64,000 nt of DNA from Bradyrhizobium sp. B124. GTDB taxonomy: Bacteria; Pseudomonadota; Alphaproteobacteria; Rhizobiales; Xanthobacteraceae. The number at the start of each line of letters is the position of its first letter. Position 1 is the stretch's first letter. Of the stretch, positions 53,122-60,915 are shown one piece after another. The translations under genes were made by a program, and so were the position numbers. Under the pieces are notes generated by a model. The model had not been told where the DNA came from and made no database searches. It worked only from the letters and a program-made list of their open reading frames with translations. The stretch covers positions 124,001 through 188,000 of the forward strand of contig NZ_CP152413.1 in assembly GCF_038967635.1 (NCBI RefSeq), written 5' to 3'.

Positions 53122-54359
53122 TCGATCCGATCGAGCCACCCCGACGCAAGAACCCGCTGCTGCGGACGCGACTTCCCGCGTCGCCGCCGCGGGCGCGCAG
53201 CAGGACATCGCACGGGTTCACACGCGCCGCCGCCGAAGGACGCTTCATGCTGCAGCGCTGCGAGGTTTGCGGTGCCTTCGCCTATCCGGCACGCGAGGCG
53301 TGCCCCGCCTGCCTGTCGGCGGGTCTGGTGTTCGTCGACGCGCCGCGCCGCGGCGCGCTGCTGGCCGAAACGACGGCGCGGGTGCCGAGCGACGTCTATT
53401 TCCGCGAGCGGGCGCCCTGGCGGATTGGTCTCGTCAAGATGGACTGCGGCCCGACGATGGTGGCGCATCTGCATGCCGACTGCGTCGAAGGCGCGCCCGT
53501 CTTGATGTCGTTTCAGCTCGACAAGAGCGGTCAGGCGGTGGCCTTTGCCCGACCTGAGGGGGAGACTCGCAACATGGCAGACGACAGGCAGTGGCGGGAA
53601 ATGACGGCTGATCCGAAATTCCGGCGTGTGCTCGTGACCAACGGCCGCAGCCTGATCGGCCAAGAGGCCGTTGCAGCGCTGAAGGCCGCGGGCGCAAAGA
53701 CGGTGTTCGTGGGCGTTGCCGAAACATGGCGGCCGTTTGCCGGCGAGCAGCTGTTGCGCGGACAGCAGGGGATCGAACTCGTGACGCTCGACGCGGCCGA
53801 CGAAAAGTCGGTGACCGATCTTGCGGCCGACATCGGCGGCAAGGTCGATATCCTCGTCAACACGACGGAATATGTGCGGCCCGGCGGTCTCCTTGATCGC
53901 AGAGGCACGAGCATCGCGCGGGACGAGATCGACCAGGCTTATCTCGGCTTCATCAACCTCGCGCAGGCCTTTGGTCCCGCGATGCGGATGCGGGGTGCGG
54001 ACGGCGTCAACAGCAGTGCCGCCTGGGTCAATATCCTGTCGGTCCATGCGCTGGCGAACTGGCCCGCTTTCGGCGCCTATTCGGCATCGCAAGCCGCTTG
54101 CCTGTCGCTGTCGCATTGTCTTCGCGCGGAAATCAGGCCCGGCGGCGTCAAGGTGCTGAACCTGTTCACGGGGCCTGTCGACAACGAGTGGTTCCAGACG
54201 GTGCCGCCGCCCAAGGTCGCGCCGCGCGCCGTGGCACAGGCGATCGTGTCCGGGCTCAGAGGCGGACTCGAGGAGATGTATGTCGGAGACGTCGCCGAGG
54301 AAATCAGGCAGCGTCTTGCCGCCAATCCGAAGGCGCTGGAGCGCGAGCTCGACAGATAA
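53118..54359 (+). CDS. DUF35 zinc-ribbon/OB-fold protein fused to a short-chain dehydrogenase
   Basis: 413 residues. Residues ~25-155 are DUF35: a zinc ribbon (LQRCEVCGAFAYPAREACPAC, i.e. two C-x2-C pairs ~11 residues apart) and an OB fold (GALLAETTARVP, PWRIGLVKMDCGPTMVAHLH). Residues ~170-400 are an SDR: VLVTNGRSLIGQEAVAALKA, DILVNTTEYVRPG, SVHALANWPAFGAYSASQAA. The SDR half lacks the usual Gly-rich TGxxxGIG and has Y-S-A-S-Q where Y-x-x-x-K is expected, so it may be non-catalytic. DUF35 proteins partner thiolase-fold aldolases and bind acyl-CoA. The start overlaps the thiolase-like stop by four bases, strongly suggesting a complex. Confidence 0.85.
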   Translation: MIDPIEPPRRKNPLLRTRLPASPPRARSRTSHGFTRAAAEGRFMLQRCEVCGAFAYPAREACPACLSAGLVFVDAPRRGALLAETTARVPSDVYFRERAPWRIGLVKMDCGPTMVAHLHADCVEGAPVLMSFQLDKSGQAVAFARPEGETRNMADDRQWREMTADPKFRRVLVTNGRSLIGQEAVAALKAAGAKTVFVGVAETWRPFAGEQLLRGQQGIELVTLDAADEKSVTDLAADIGGKVDILVNTTEYVRPGGLLDRRGTSIARDEIDQAYLGFINLAQAFGPAMRMRGADGVNSSAAWVNILSVHALANWPAFGAYSASQAACLSLSHCLRAEIRPGGVKVLNLFTGPVDNEWFQTVPPPKVAPRAVAQAIVSGLRGGLEEMYVGDVAEEIRQRLAANPKALERELDR

Positions 54360-54393
54360 GATCAGGATTTCAACCAAGCGGGAGGACGTGACG

Positions 54394-55176
54394 ATGCAAA
54401 GCAAGAATCTCCTGGAGCTCGCAGGTGCGGTTTCCTCCGGCGCGGTGCGCGTCGTCGATCTGACCTTCACGCTCAGTCCGGATTTTCCGGTCATCGTGCT
54501 GCCGCCGGAGTTTGGCCAGGCAGCTCCGGTCCGGATCCAGGAGATTTCACGCTATGACGGTCGCGGTCCGGCCTGGTACTGGAACAACGTGACCTTCGGC
54601 GAGCACACCGGCACGCATTTCGACGCGCCGATTCACTGGTTCACCGGCAAGGATCTGCCGAACAATGCCGTCGATACGATGCCTGCGAAGGACATGATCG
54701 CTCCGGCGTGCGTCATCGACTGCTCGGCCGGCGCAGCGCAGGACCCGGATTTCCTGCTGACCGTTCCGCTCGTCGAAGCCTGGGAGGCGAAGCACGGGCG
54801 GATTCCCGAGCGGAACTGGGTTCTGCTGCGCACCGATTGGTCGAAGAAGGGCTGGCGCGACTACGCCAACCTCAGGGACGACGGCGCGCACACGCCGGGC
54901 CCGAACGCGGCTGTCATGAAATGGCTGGTGGAGGAGCGCGGCATCATCGGCTTCGGCACCGAGACGATCGGCACCGACGCGGGGCAGGCCGGCCATTTCG
55001 AGCCGCCTTATCCGGCGCATCACTTCCTGCACGGCGCCGGCCGGTATGGCCTTCAGTGTCTTTGCAATCTCGATCAGCTTCCTGCCACCGGCGCCGTCAT
55101 TGTCGCTTCGCCCTTGAAGATCCAGAACGGTTCCGGCAGCCCGCTGCGCGTGATCGCACTGGTTTCGGCGAACTGA
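54394..55176 (+). CDS. Cyclase-family metal hydrolase, isatin-hydrolase / kynurenine-formamidase type
   Basis: 260 residues from ATG 54394, with GGGAGGA upstream. The metal motif H-T-G-T-H-F-D-A-P-I-H matches HXGTHXDXPXH exactly. Other family blocks are VVDLTFTLSPDFPV, WVLLRTDWSKKGW, GFGTETIGTDAGQAG and PYPAHHFLHGAGRYGLQCL. The family includes isatin hydrolase (isatin to isatinate, Mn-dependent) and kynurenine formamidase. It follows the aldolase/DUF35 genes in the same operon, where isatin would be the expected product from an indole-acetate route. Amidohydrolases acting on other cyclic amides remain possible. Confidence 0.88.
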   Translation: MQSKNLLELAGAVSSGAVRVVDLTFTLSPDFPVIVLPPEFGQAAPVRIQEISRYDGRGPAWYWNNVTFGEHTGTHFDAPIHWFTGKDLPNNAVDTMPAKDMIAPACVIDCSAGAAQDPDFLLTVPLVEAWEAKHGRIPERNWVLLRTDWSKKGWRDYANLRDDGAHTPGPNAAVMKWLVEERGIIGFGTETIGTDAGQAGHFEPPYPAHHFLHGAGRYGLQCLCNLDQLPATGAVIVASPLKIQNGSGSPLRVIALVSAN

Positions 55177-55233
55177 AGCGAGCGGATGGCGCTTGCCGGA
55201 TAGAAGAAACGCAAATCAAGAAAGACAGGTGCC

Positions 55234-56391
55234 ATGATCTCGATGAAGACCCTGCTGGCTTCGGCCGTGCTGCTTGTTGCCTTTCCGCAGGTCGGGCAGG
55301 CGGAGATCCTAGTCGGATTCGTCACCGGCCTCAGCGGGCCGGTGTCGTCGATCGGGATCCCGAACGCAAAGGGACTGGCGGCCGGTGAAGCCTATATCGG
55401 CGAAGTCGGCGGTGAGAAGCTCCGCGTCATCCAACTCGACGACGCTTCCGATCCGACGGCATCGGCGCGCAATGCGCGCAAGCTCGTCGAGCAGGAGAAG
55501 GTCGACATTCTGATCGGCACGTCGGGCGCGCCGCAGACGCTGGCAATGGCGACTGCCGCAATCGAGATGAAAACGCCGATGATCGCGGTCTCGCCGATCG
55601 CGCCGGTGCCGCCGGGCGATGGCGGGCCCTGGGTCGTGCAGACGCCGCAACCGACACCGCTTCTGGTTCAGGGCATCGTCGACCACATGAAGGCGCGCGG
55701 GTTGAAGACCGTCGCGTTCATCGGCTTCTCCGATGCCTTCGGCGACCTCATGTACGATTCGTTGTCGCAAAGCGCCAAGGCGGCCGACATCAAGGTGATC
55801 GCCAACGAACGATACGCTAGGTCGGATTCATCGGTGACCGCCCAGGTGCTGCGCGCGTTGGCGGCCCACCCCGACGCCATCATGCTCGGCGGCACGGGAA
55901 CGCCGGGTGCGCTGCCGGTGATCGCCTTGTCGGAGCGTGGATACAAGGGACCGCTCTACGGCAACCACGGACTCATCAGCGCCGATTTCCTGCGGCTGGC
56001 CGGCAAGGCCGCCAACGGAATCATCTGCCCGACCGGGCCGGTGACCGCGGCCGAGCAGCTGCCCGCCAGCAATCCGATCCAGAAGGTTGCCTTGGCGTTC
56101 CGCGCGGCCTTCGAGAAGGCGAATGGCGAGGCGCCGACCGACTCGTTCTCATCCTATTCCTTCGACGGCTGGCTGGTGTTCGTCGATGCGGCCAAGCGCG
56201 CGCTGGCGACCGGCGCCAAGCCGGGCTCGCCGGAATTTCGCACCGCGCTTCGCGAGGCGCTGTTCACCACCAAGGAACTGGCCGGGACGCAGGGCGTCTA
56301 CTCCTACACGCCGGCGGATCGCCACGGCGTCGATGCGCGTGCGCGGATACTGGTTCAGATCGAGGACGGGAAGTACAAGCTGCTGCCCTGA
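55234..56391 (+). CDS. ABC transporter periplasmic substrate-binding protein, paralogue 2
   Basis: 385 residues with Sec signal peptide MISMKTLLASAVLLVAFPQV then GQA. Its mature sequence aligns with the protein at 49246-50397 (GFVTGLSGPVSSIGIP, RVIQLDDASDPTASARNARK, DILIGTSGAPQTLAMATAAI). It lies 57 bases after the cyclase gene and has no permease genes directly behind it, so it probably docks onto the LivH/LivMG complex encoded at 45684-49203. Two binding proteins would widen the range of ligands taken up. Confidence 0.9.
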   Translation: MISMKTLLASAVLLVAFPQVGQAEILVGFVTGLSGPVSSIGIPNAKGLAAGEAYIGEVGGEKLRVIQLDDASDPTASARNARKLVEQEKVDILIGTSGAPQTLAMATAAIEMKTPMIAVSPIAPVPPGDGGPWVVQTPQPTPLLVQGIVDHMKARGLKTVAFIGFSDAFGDLMYDSLSQSAKAADIKVIANERYARSDSSVTAQVLRALAAHPDAIMLGGTGTPGALPVIALSERGYKGPLYGNHGLISADFLRLAGKAANGIICPTGPVTAAEQLPASNPIQKVALAFRAAFEKANGEAPTDSFSSYSFDGWLVFVDAAKRALATGAKPGSPEFRTALREALFTTKELAGTQGVYSYTPADRHGVDARARILVQIEDGKYKLLP

Positions 56392-56478
56392 TTGAGCGGC
56401 ATTGCGCCGGAGCGCGACGTGCAATGTGGGATCGCGAGGCGGCCGGCATTCGGGTTCGGCGCTAGCCGCAGCATCAGC

Positions 56479-56985
56479 TCACGGCTTCTGCATCGCATCC
56501 CTGACGGCGCCCTTGAGCTCGTCGAGCTCGCTGGTCAATCCATCGAGTCGAGCAGCCGGGAATCCCGCCAGCAGCTCGGCCAGCCATGAGCCATGGCTCT
56601 TGGCCATGCGCCGGAAGGCCTTGCGGCCCTCGACCGTCATGCAAACGATCTGCACGCGCCGATCCAGATTGGAGGGTGTGCGGGTGATGTAGCCGTCCTC
56701 GACCAGACGATCGACGATGGGTGTGAGATTTCCGGCGGAGACCATCAGGCGCTTCGGCAGCTCTCCCAGCACCAATCCACTCGGCTCCCGGTCAAGCTGG
56801 GCCAGGACGTCGAAGCGCGGCATCGTGAAATCGAATTCCTCGCGGAACCGGCGTCGCAGCTCGCCCTCGATCAGGGTCGTGCAGGCAAGCAGCCGAAGCC
56901 AAAGCCGTGTCTGAGCCCGGTACTCGGCCTCCTGATCGACCCCGCTCTTGGGCGAAACAGGCGGGGACTCCTTCGCGACTGCCAA
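56479..56985 (-). CDS. MarR-family transcriptional regulator
   Basis: 168 residues: EYRAQTRLWLRLLACTTLIE, FTMPRFDVLAQLDREPSGLV, LGELPKRLMVSAGNLTPIVD (recognition helix), TPSNLDRRVQIVCMTVEGRK (wing). It resembles the MarR at 34469-34966 (shared RLWL-LL and FDVLAQLDR). These features match MarR regulators reported for auxin-degradation loci in other plant-associated bacteria, to my knowledge. It is divergent from the operon starting at 57395 and convergent with the binding-protein gene. Likely ligands are indole-3-acetate or a pathway intermediate. Confidence 0.9.
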   Translation of the reverse strand: MAVAKESPPVSPKSGVDQEAEYRAQTRLWLRLLACTTLIEGELRRRFREEFDFTMPRFDVLAQLDREPSGLVLGELPKRLMVSAGNLTPIVDRLVEDGYITRTPSNLDRRVQIVCMTVEGRKAFRRMAKSHGSWLAELLAGFPAARLDGLTSELDELKGAVRDAMQKP

Positions 56986-57394
56986 ATCAAATCTCCTGCG
57001 GCATCCGGCCCCGCTGAAGGCGACGACCTCGATGTCGCCTACAAGATAGTTCGTGCCAAAAGTAAATTCAAGGTTCGTTCAAGGCGCCGCGAGCCCGCTT
57101 GCCGATGCAACGGAATTTGCGGAGCTTGGCGCTCCGAAAGGCGATCTCCGCGGGTTTTCAACATGCGCCTCGGCGATCCTTTGGTAGCAGTAATACTTTA
57201 TACTTAAAATAAATGAGAAGTCGGTGACTTGCGAGCGGAACCGGCGTGCGCGCCCGCGTCCTAGCGCAGCTGCGCTTGAGTCCAAGACGGGTTCGGTCCG
57301 GTAGGTCTATCTGATGGCAACGAAACGTCGTCGGGCAGCAGTTTGTCGTCCGGCTCGACGACAGCGCGGGCGGCATCGGGGGCGAAGCGCACAC
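56986..57394. promoter_or_regulatory. Divergent control region between marR and the SDR operon
   Basis: Contains AATACTTTATACTTAAAA at 57192-57209, sharing AATACTTTA with the site at 50771-50779, and the 32-base element at 57258-57289 that recurs at 59481. No gene is recognisable. Candidate operators for the adjacent MarR protein. Confidence 0.5.
57258..57289 (+). repeat. 32-base repeated promoter element, copy 1
   Basis: GTCCTAG, five variable bases, CTGCG, then GAGTCCAAGACG, separated by Y-T-Y. The copy at 59481-59512 has the same conserved blocks at the same spacing. This copy lies 106 bases before the SDR start. Confidence 0.65.
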
Positions 57395-58183
57395 ATGCGA
57401 TTCAGTGGACGAACGGCCTTGGTCACGGGTGGTGGCACCGGAATAGGGGCGGCCGTTGCACGGCGGCTTGCGTCGGAGGGCGCCAACGTTGCGGTCATGG
57501 GGCGGCGGCGGGAGCCGCTGCAGGCGTTGGCCGACGAGACCGGTTGCTTTGTGGTGCAGGCTGACGCTGCCGACAGCGTCGCCGTACGGGCAGCCTTGAC
57601 GGAGATCCACGGCAAGTTCGGCAAGGTGGATATCCTGATCGCCAATGCCGGAGGCCACGGCGTCGGTCCGACAATCTCGATGACCGACGAGACGTGGTCG
57701 CTGGCGACCCGGCTCAATCTCGACACAGCCTTTGTCTGCGCGCGCGAAACCCTTCCCGATCTGATCGCGCAAAAAGGCGCCGTCGTGGTTGTTGCCTCGA
57801 TCGCCGGCCTGTTCGCGGGCCCCGATGCGGCCGGCTATGTGACGATGAAGCACGCCTGCATCGGCTTCGGCAAATCGCTGGCGCGCGACTACGGCCGCAA
57901 GGGTGTGCGCACCAATATCGTCTGTCCTGGCTGGGTCGCGACAGCGATGGCCGACGAGCAGATGCAAGTCGTCGTCGAGAAGCACGGGCTCGCTTCGATC
58001 GAGGAGGCCTACCGGCTGGTCACCAAGGATGTACCGCTTGGCCGCCCGGCAACATCGGAGGAGGTCGCAAACGTCATCTGCTTCCTCGCCTCGGATGAGG
58101 CGTCGGCCATGAATGGTTCCATCCTGACCGTCGATGGCGGGGCGGCCGTGGTCGATTTGCCGACGTTGGCATTCGTCGAGTGA
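57395..58183 (+). CDS. Short-chain dehydrogenase/reductase
   Basis: 262 residues from ATG 57395 (GGGGGCGAAG upstream; the frame is open to 57314 but the TGxxxGIG motif then lies too far in). Motifs: ALVTGGGTGIGAAVARRLAS, LIANAGG, SIAGLFAGPDAAGYVTMKHA (Ser and Y-x-x-x-K), CPGWVATAM, NGSILTVDGGAAVV. A classical cytosolic NAD(P)-dependent oxidoreductase. First gene of a + strand operon with the MoaF-like and SnoaL-like genes. Substrate unknown; dioxindole-to-isatin-type oxidation would fit the indole model. Confidence 0.9.
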   Translation: MRFSGRTALVTGGGTGIGAAVARRLASEGANVAVMGRRREPLQALADETGCFVVQADAADSVAVRAALTEIHGKFGKVDILIANAGGHGVGPTISMTDETWSLATRLNLDTAFVCARETLPDLIAQKGAVVVVASIAGLFAGPDAAGYVTMKHACIGFGKSLARDYGRKGVRTNIVCPGWVATAMADEQMQVVVEKHGLASIEEAYRLVTKDVPLGRPATSEEVANVICFLASDEASAMNGSILTVDGGAAVVDLPTLAFVE

Positions 58184-58197
58184 GCGGGAGACAAGAG

Positions 58198-58992
58198 ATG
58201 CAGGGCAACGACAGACCCGCTGATTGGAAGAATTTTGATGACTTCGCCGCGGGTATCGCAACCAACCGGCTGCCGATCACGGATGCGCTCGCCGGCCAGC
58301 GCCTGACGATCACGTTGAAGGACGGCCGTGCCATCGACTTGGTTTTTGCTTCAGTCGATCGGCTCGAATGGCGCGAGGGCGAGGCGACCGGTACGGACTG
58401 GTACGAGGCCATCAACGTGGCGCCCGACGTGGTCTTCATCAACGTCACCTTTGCCGCGCGTGCGACTGAGGATGAAGCGTTCATCGTCAACACCGGGACC
58501 CGCCGGGTGCTGTCGATCCGCGAGCGCGTCCGCGCCGTCGGCGAATCTCCGGGAGAACCGCGGGTTGCGCAGGTCTACACGCCGGGTGTCGTCGGCGATC
58601 CCGCGATTCCGCCGGCGGGTTTCGAGCCGGCGCCATCGCGGGATCTGGTCGGGATGACGGCCCATTACGAATACAGTCCGCAGCACCTTTACGAGCACGT
58701 CTATCTCAGCTCGCAGCGCTATGCCTGGCAGAATCTGGTCGGCGTCCAGCGCGGCCATGGCGACGTCGACCTGACGACGACCTACAAGTTCGATCACAAC
58801 CAGTACGTCTTCGGATTCCGCGAGTTCATCATCCCGGTCGCGTCGATCTTCTTCTACAACTGGGATGCCATGCGCTCGACCGGAAAATTCCTCGGCGTGA
58901 CGAGCGAGGGCCGGGTCGAGAACAAGCCGGCCGGCGCCTTCATCAAGATCAAGTCCAGAACCAGCTACGACCCCGGCAAGGAGCCGGTGTAA
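58198..58992 (+). CDS. MoaF-family protein
   Basis: 264 residues from ATG 58198 with GGGAG upstream. The C-terminal half has the MoaF signature: AHYEYSPQHLYEHVYLSSQR, YAWQNLVGVQRGHGDVDLTT, FGFREFIIPVASIFFYNWDA and MRSTGKFLG. The N-terminal half (LTITLKDGRAIDLVFASVDR) looks like a second lipocalin-type barrel. Despite the name, MoaF proteins have no proven step in molybdenum-cofactor synthesis; many occur in aromatic and amine catabolic clusters. A ligand-binding or cyclase role is possible. No other moa gene is present in the window. Confidence 0.8.
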   Translation: MQGNDRPADWKNFDDFAAGIATNRLPITDALAGQRLTITLKDGRAIDLVFASVDRLEWREGEATGTDWYEAINVAPDVVFINVTFAARATEDEAFIVNTGTRRVLSIRERVRAVGESPGEPRVAQVYTPGVVGDPAIPPAGFEPAPSRDLVGMTAHYEYSPQHLYEHVYLSSQRYAWQNLVGVQRGHGDVDLTTTYKFDHNQYVFGFREFIIPVASIFFYNWDAMRSTGKFLGVTSEGRVENKPAGAFIKIKSRTSYDPGKEPV

Positions 58993-59008
58993 TCATGGGA
59001 GCAGCGAC

Positions 59009-59398
59009 GTGAGCCGGAACTACGACGCGATCAAGGCGCATTATGCCGGATCGGATCGCGGTGATCTTGCCGCCATGATGGCGCCGATCACCACCGAGAC
59101 CAGGTGGACCGAGATGGCGGGTTTTCCTTATGCGGGAACCTATGTCGGCCAGGACGCCATCATCGCCGGTGTGTTCAAGCGCATTGGTGAGGAGTGGACC
59201 GGCTACACGTTCACGCTCGAGAGATTGATCGACGGCGGCACGACGATCGTCGGGATCGGAACCTATTCCGGGCACTACAAGCCGACCGGCAAGGCAATGC
59301 GCGCTCGTGTCGTGCATGTCTGGGACGTGGATGAGGGGCGGGTGGTGCGCTTCGAGCAGTTCACCGACACAAGGCTCGTCGCTGACGCGATGAGGTAA
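59009..59398 (+). CDS. SnoaL/NTF2-like small protein
   Basis: 129 residues, GTG start with GGGAG about 9 bases upstream. NYDAIKAHYAGSDRGDLAAM, AGFPYAGTYVGQDAIIAGVF, ARVVHVWDVDEGRVVRFEQF and TDTRLVADAM follow the SnoaL/ketosteroid-isomerase-like fold. Members act as isomerases, cyclases or dehydratases, or only bind ligands. It is the last gene of the SDR-MoaF operon. Confidence 0.85.
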   Translation: MSRNYDAIKAHYAGSDRGDLAAMMAPITTETRWTEMAGFPYAGTYVGQDAIIAGVFKRIGEEWTGYTFTLERLIDGGTTIVGIGTYSGHYKPTGKAMRARVVHVWDVDEGRVVRFEQFTDTRLVADAMR

Positions 59399-59480
59399 CG
59401 GGGCGACCGCGTGCGCCGGGGCTGGGAGGCATCGGTCACTCGGCGCACGCGGGCTTCGGGCACACACATTGCTCGTTTGT

Positions 59481-59512
59481 GTCCTAGGCCGACTGCGTTC
59501 GAGTCCAAGACG
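59481..59512 (+). repeat. 32-base repeated promoter element, copy 2
   Basis: GTCCTAG-N5-CTGCG and GAGTCCAAGACG at identical spacing to 57258-57289; about 135 bases before the binding-protein start. The rest of 59399-59646 holds no gene. Confidence 0.65.
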
Positions 59513-59646
59513 CGCCGGATCGTGCCCGCCTAGTATCGAGATCAATTCGGCCGAACAACGCGCCGCTATTGCATTGCACGGCGCGCAAGGGGACGCGCGG
59601 CGGAACAACGAAACCCACGCGACATCTGGGGTATGGAGGGGAACGC

Positions 59647-60912
59647 ATGAAATCGAGACAGACGATTCTGGCTGCCGTCATCGCAATGCTCGCGGTCTGC
59701 ATCGGCAGCGCTGCCTACGCGGCTGATCCAAAGTGCGGTGCCAACACCGGCAAGGCGGCGACCGGCGAGCCGATCGTCGTCGGCGGCATCGTCAGCATCA
59801 CCGGGCCGGACAATTTCAGCTCGTCGGGGCTCGCCGCGGCGGCCTATTTCAAGTGCCTGAATGCCAATGGCGGTGTGAACGGCCGCCCGGTCAAATATCT
59901 GCTCGAGGACGACGCCTGGAATCCGGAGCAGTCGTCGCAGGTCGCGGGGAAGCTGATCCGTGACCAGAAGGCGGTCGCGCTGGTCGGCAACATGAGCTTC
60001 GTCGATTGCGGCGCCAATCAGGGGATCTACGAGAAGGAAGACATCATGGTGATCGCTGGCGTCGGCGTGCCACGCGATTGCTTCTTCCAGAAAAACTATG
60101 CGCCGACCAATGCCGGCCCGCGCGTCAGCAACACCAAGGCCGTGATGGATGTCGCGCGGACCTATCCCGGCAAGATCAAGCGCGTGGTGTGCATCGCGCC
60201 GAACATTCCCAATGTCGGTGAGTGGTCCTGCACCGGCGCGGTCGCCTGGATCAAGAAGCAGGGTGGCGACGGCAAGATCATCGCGTTCGATCCGGGCTCG
60301 CTCGATGCGACCTCGATCGTGCTCGAAGCGATGGCGTTCAAGCCTGACGTGATCAGCGTCGGCACGCCCAAGGGGCTGGCGGTTCCGATCTTCGCTGCGG
60401 CGGAAGAGCAGGGGCTGGCCGACAAGGTGCATTTCGCAGGTCCGGCCTCGCTCTACAATCCGGACTTCCCGCACGCGATCGGCAAGTACTGGGACGGCAA
60501 GGTCACGGTCGACATGGAGCTGAATGCCGCCACTGCCGGAACGCCGGATACGCAGAATTGGCTCGCGGTGCTGGACAAGTATGGCCAGGCCTCCGATCCC
60601 CGGGATACCTTCTCGCAGGCCGGCTACCTCGCCGCACGCGTCACGGCGGAAACCCTGCTGAAGATGGATCCGGCCAAGATCGACCGTGCCTCGGTCACGG
60701 CTGCGCTGCGCAACGTCAACCGGTTCGAGAGCGACATGTTCTGCTCGCCCTGGTACATCGGCTCGGGACCGCGTCACAACGCCAACCACGCAGGACCGGT
60801 GTCGCAGGTCAAGGACGGCAAGCTGGTGCCGAAGCCGGTCTGCATCGAATCGGAAGATCCCGAGCTCGACGACGTGCACGCCTTCGAGAAGACGATCGGC
60901 ATCGCGAAATAG
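59647..60912 (+). CDS. ABC transporter periplasmic substrate-binding protein (Leu/Ile/Val family), divergent type
   Basis: 421 residues from ATG 59647, with GGAGGGG upstream. Signal peptide MKSRQTILAAVIAMLAVCIG then SAAYAADP. The mature part begins IVVGGIVSITGPDNFSSSGL; it is not close to the other two binding proteins of the window. First gene of the second transport operon, three bases before livH. Four Cys in the mature part (KCGANTG, DCGANQG, DCFFQ, VVCIAPN) may form disulfides. The ligand is probably an aromatic or indole compound. Confidence 0.9.
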   Translation: MKSRQTILAAVIAMLAVCIGSAAYAADPKCGANTGKAATGEPIVVGGIVSITGPDNFSSSGLAAAAYFKCLNANGGVNGRPVKYLLEDDAWNPEQSSQVAGKLIRDQKAVALVGNMSFVDCGANQGIYEKEDIMVIAGVGVPRDCFFQKNYAPTNAGPRVSNTKAVMDVARTYPGKIKRVVCIAPNIPNVGEWSCTGAVAWIKKQGGDGKIIAFDPGSLDATSIVLEAMAFKPDVISVGTPKGLAVPIFAAAEEQGLADKVHFAGPASLYNPDFPHAIGKYWDGKVTVDMELNAATAGTPDTQNWLAVLDKYGQASDPRDTFSQAGYLAARVTAETLLKMDPAKIDRASVTAALRNVNRFESDMFCSPWYIGSGPRHNANHAGPVSQVKDGKLVPKPVCIESEDPELDDVHAFEKTIGIAK

Positions 60913-60915
60913 ACA

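Noticed and set aside
53067..54494. 475-codon minus-strand frame opposite the DUF35-SDR gene
   Set aside because: No family features; + strand frame is coupled to its neighbours and shows zinc-ribbon and SDR motifs.
58198..58992. Molybdenum cofactor biosynthesis locus
   Set aside because: Only a MoaF-type protein is present with no other moa/moe gene; the family name does not establish that role.
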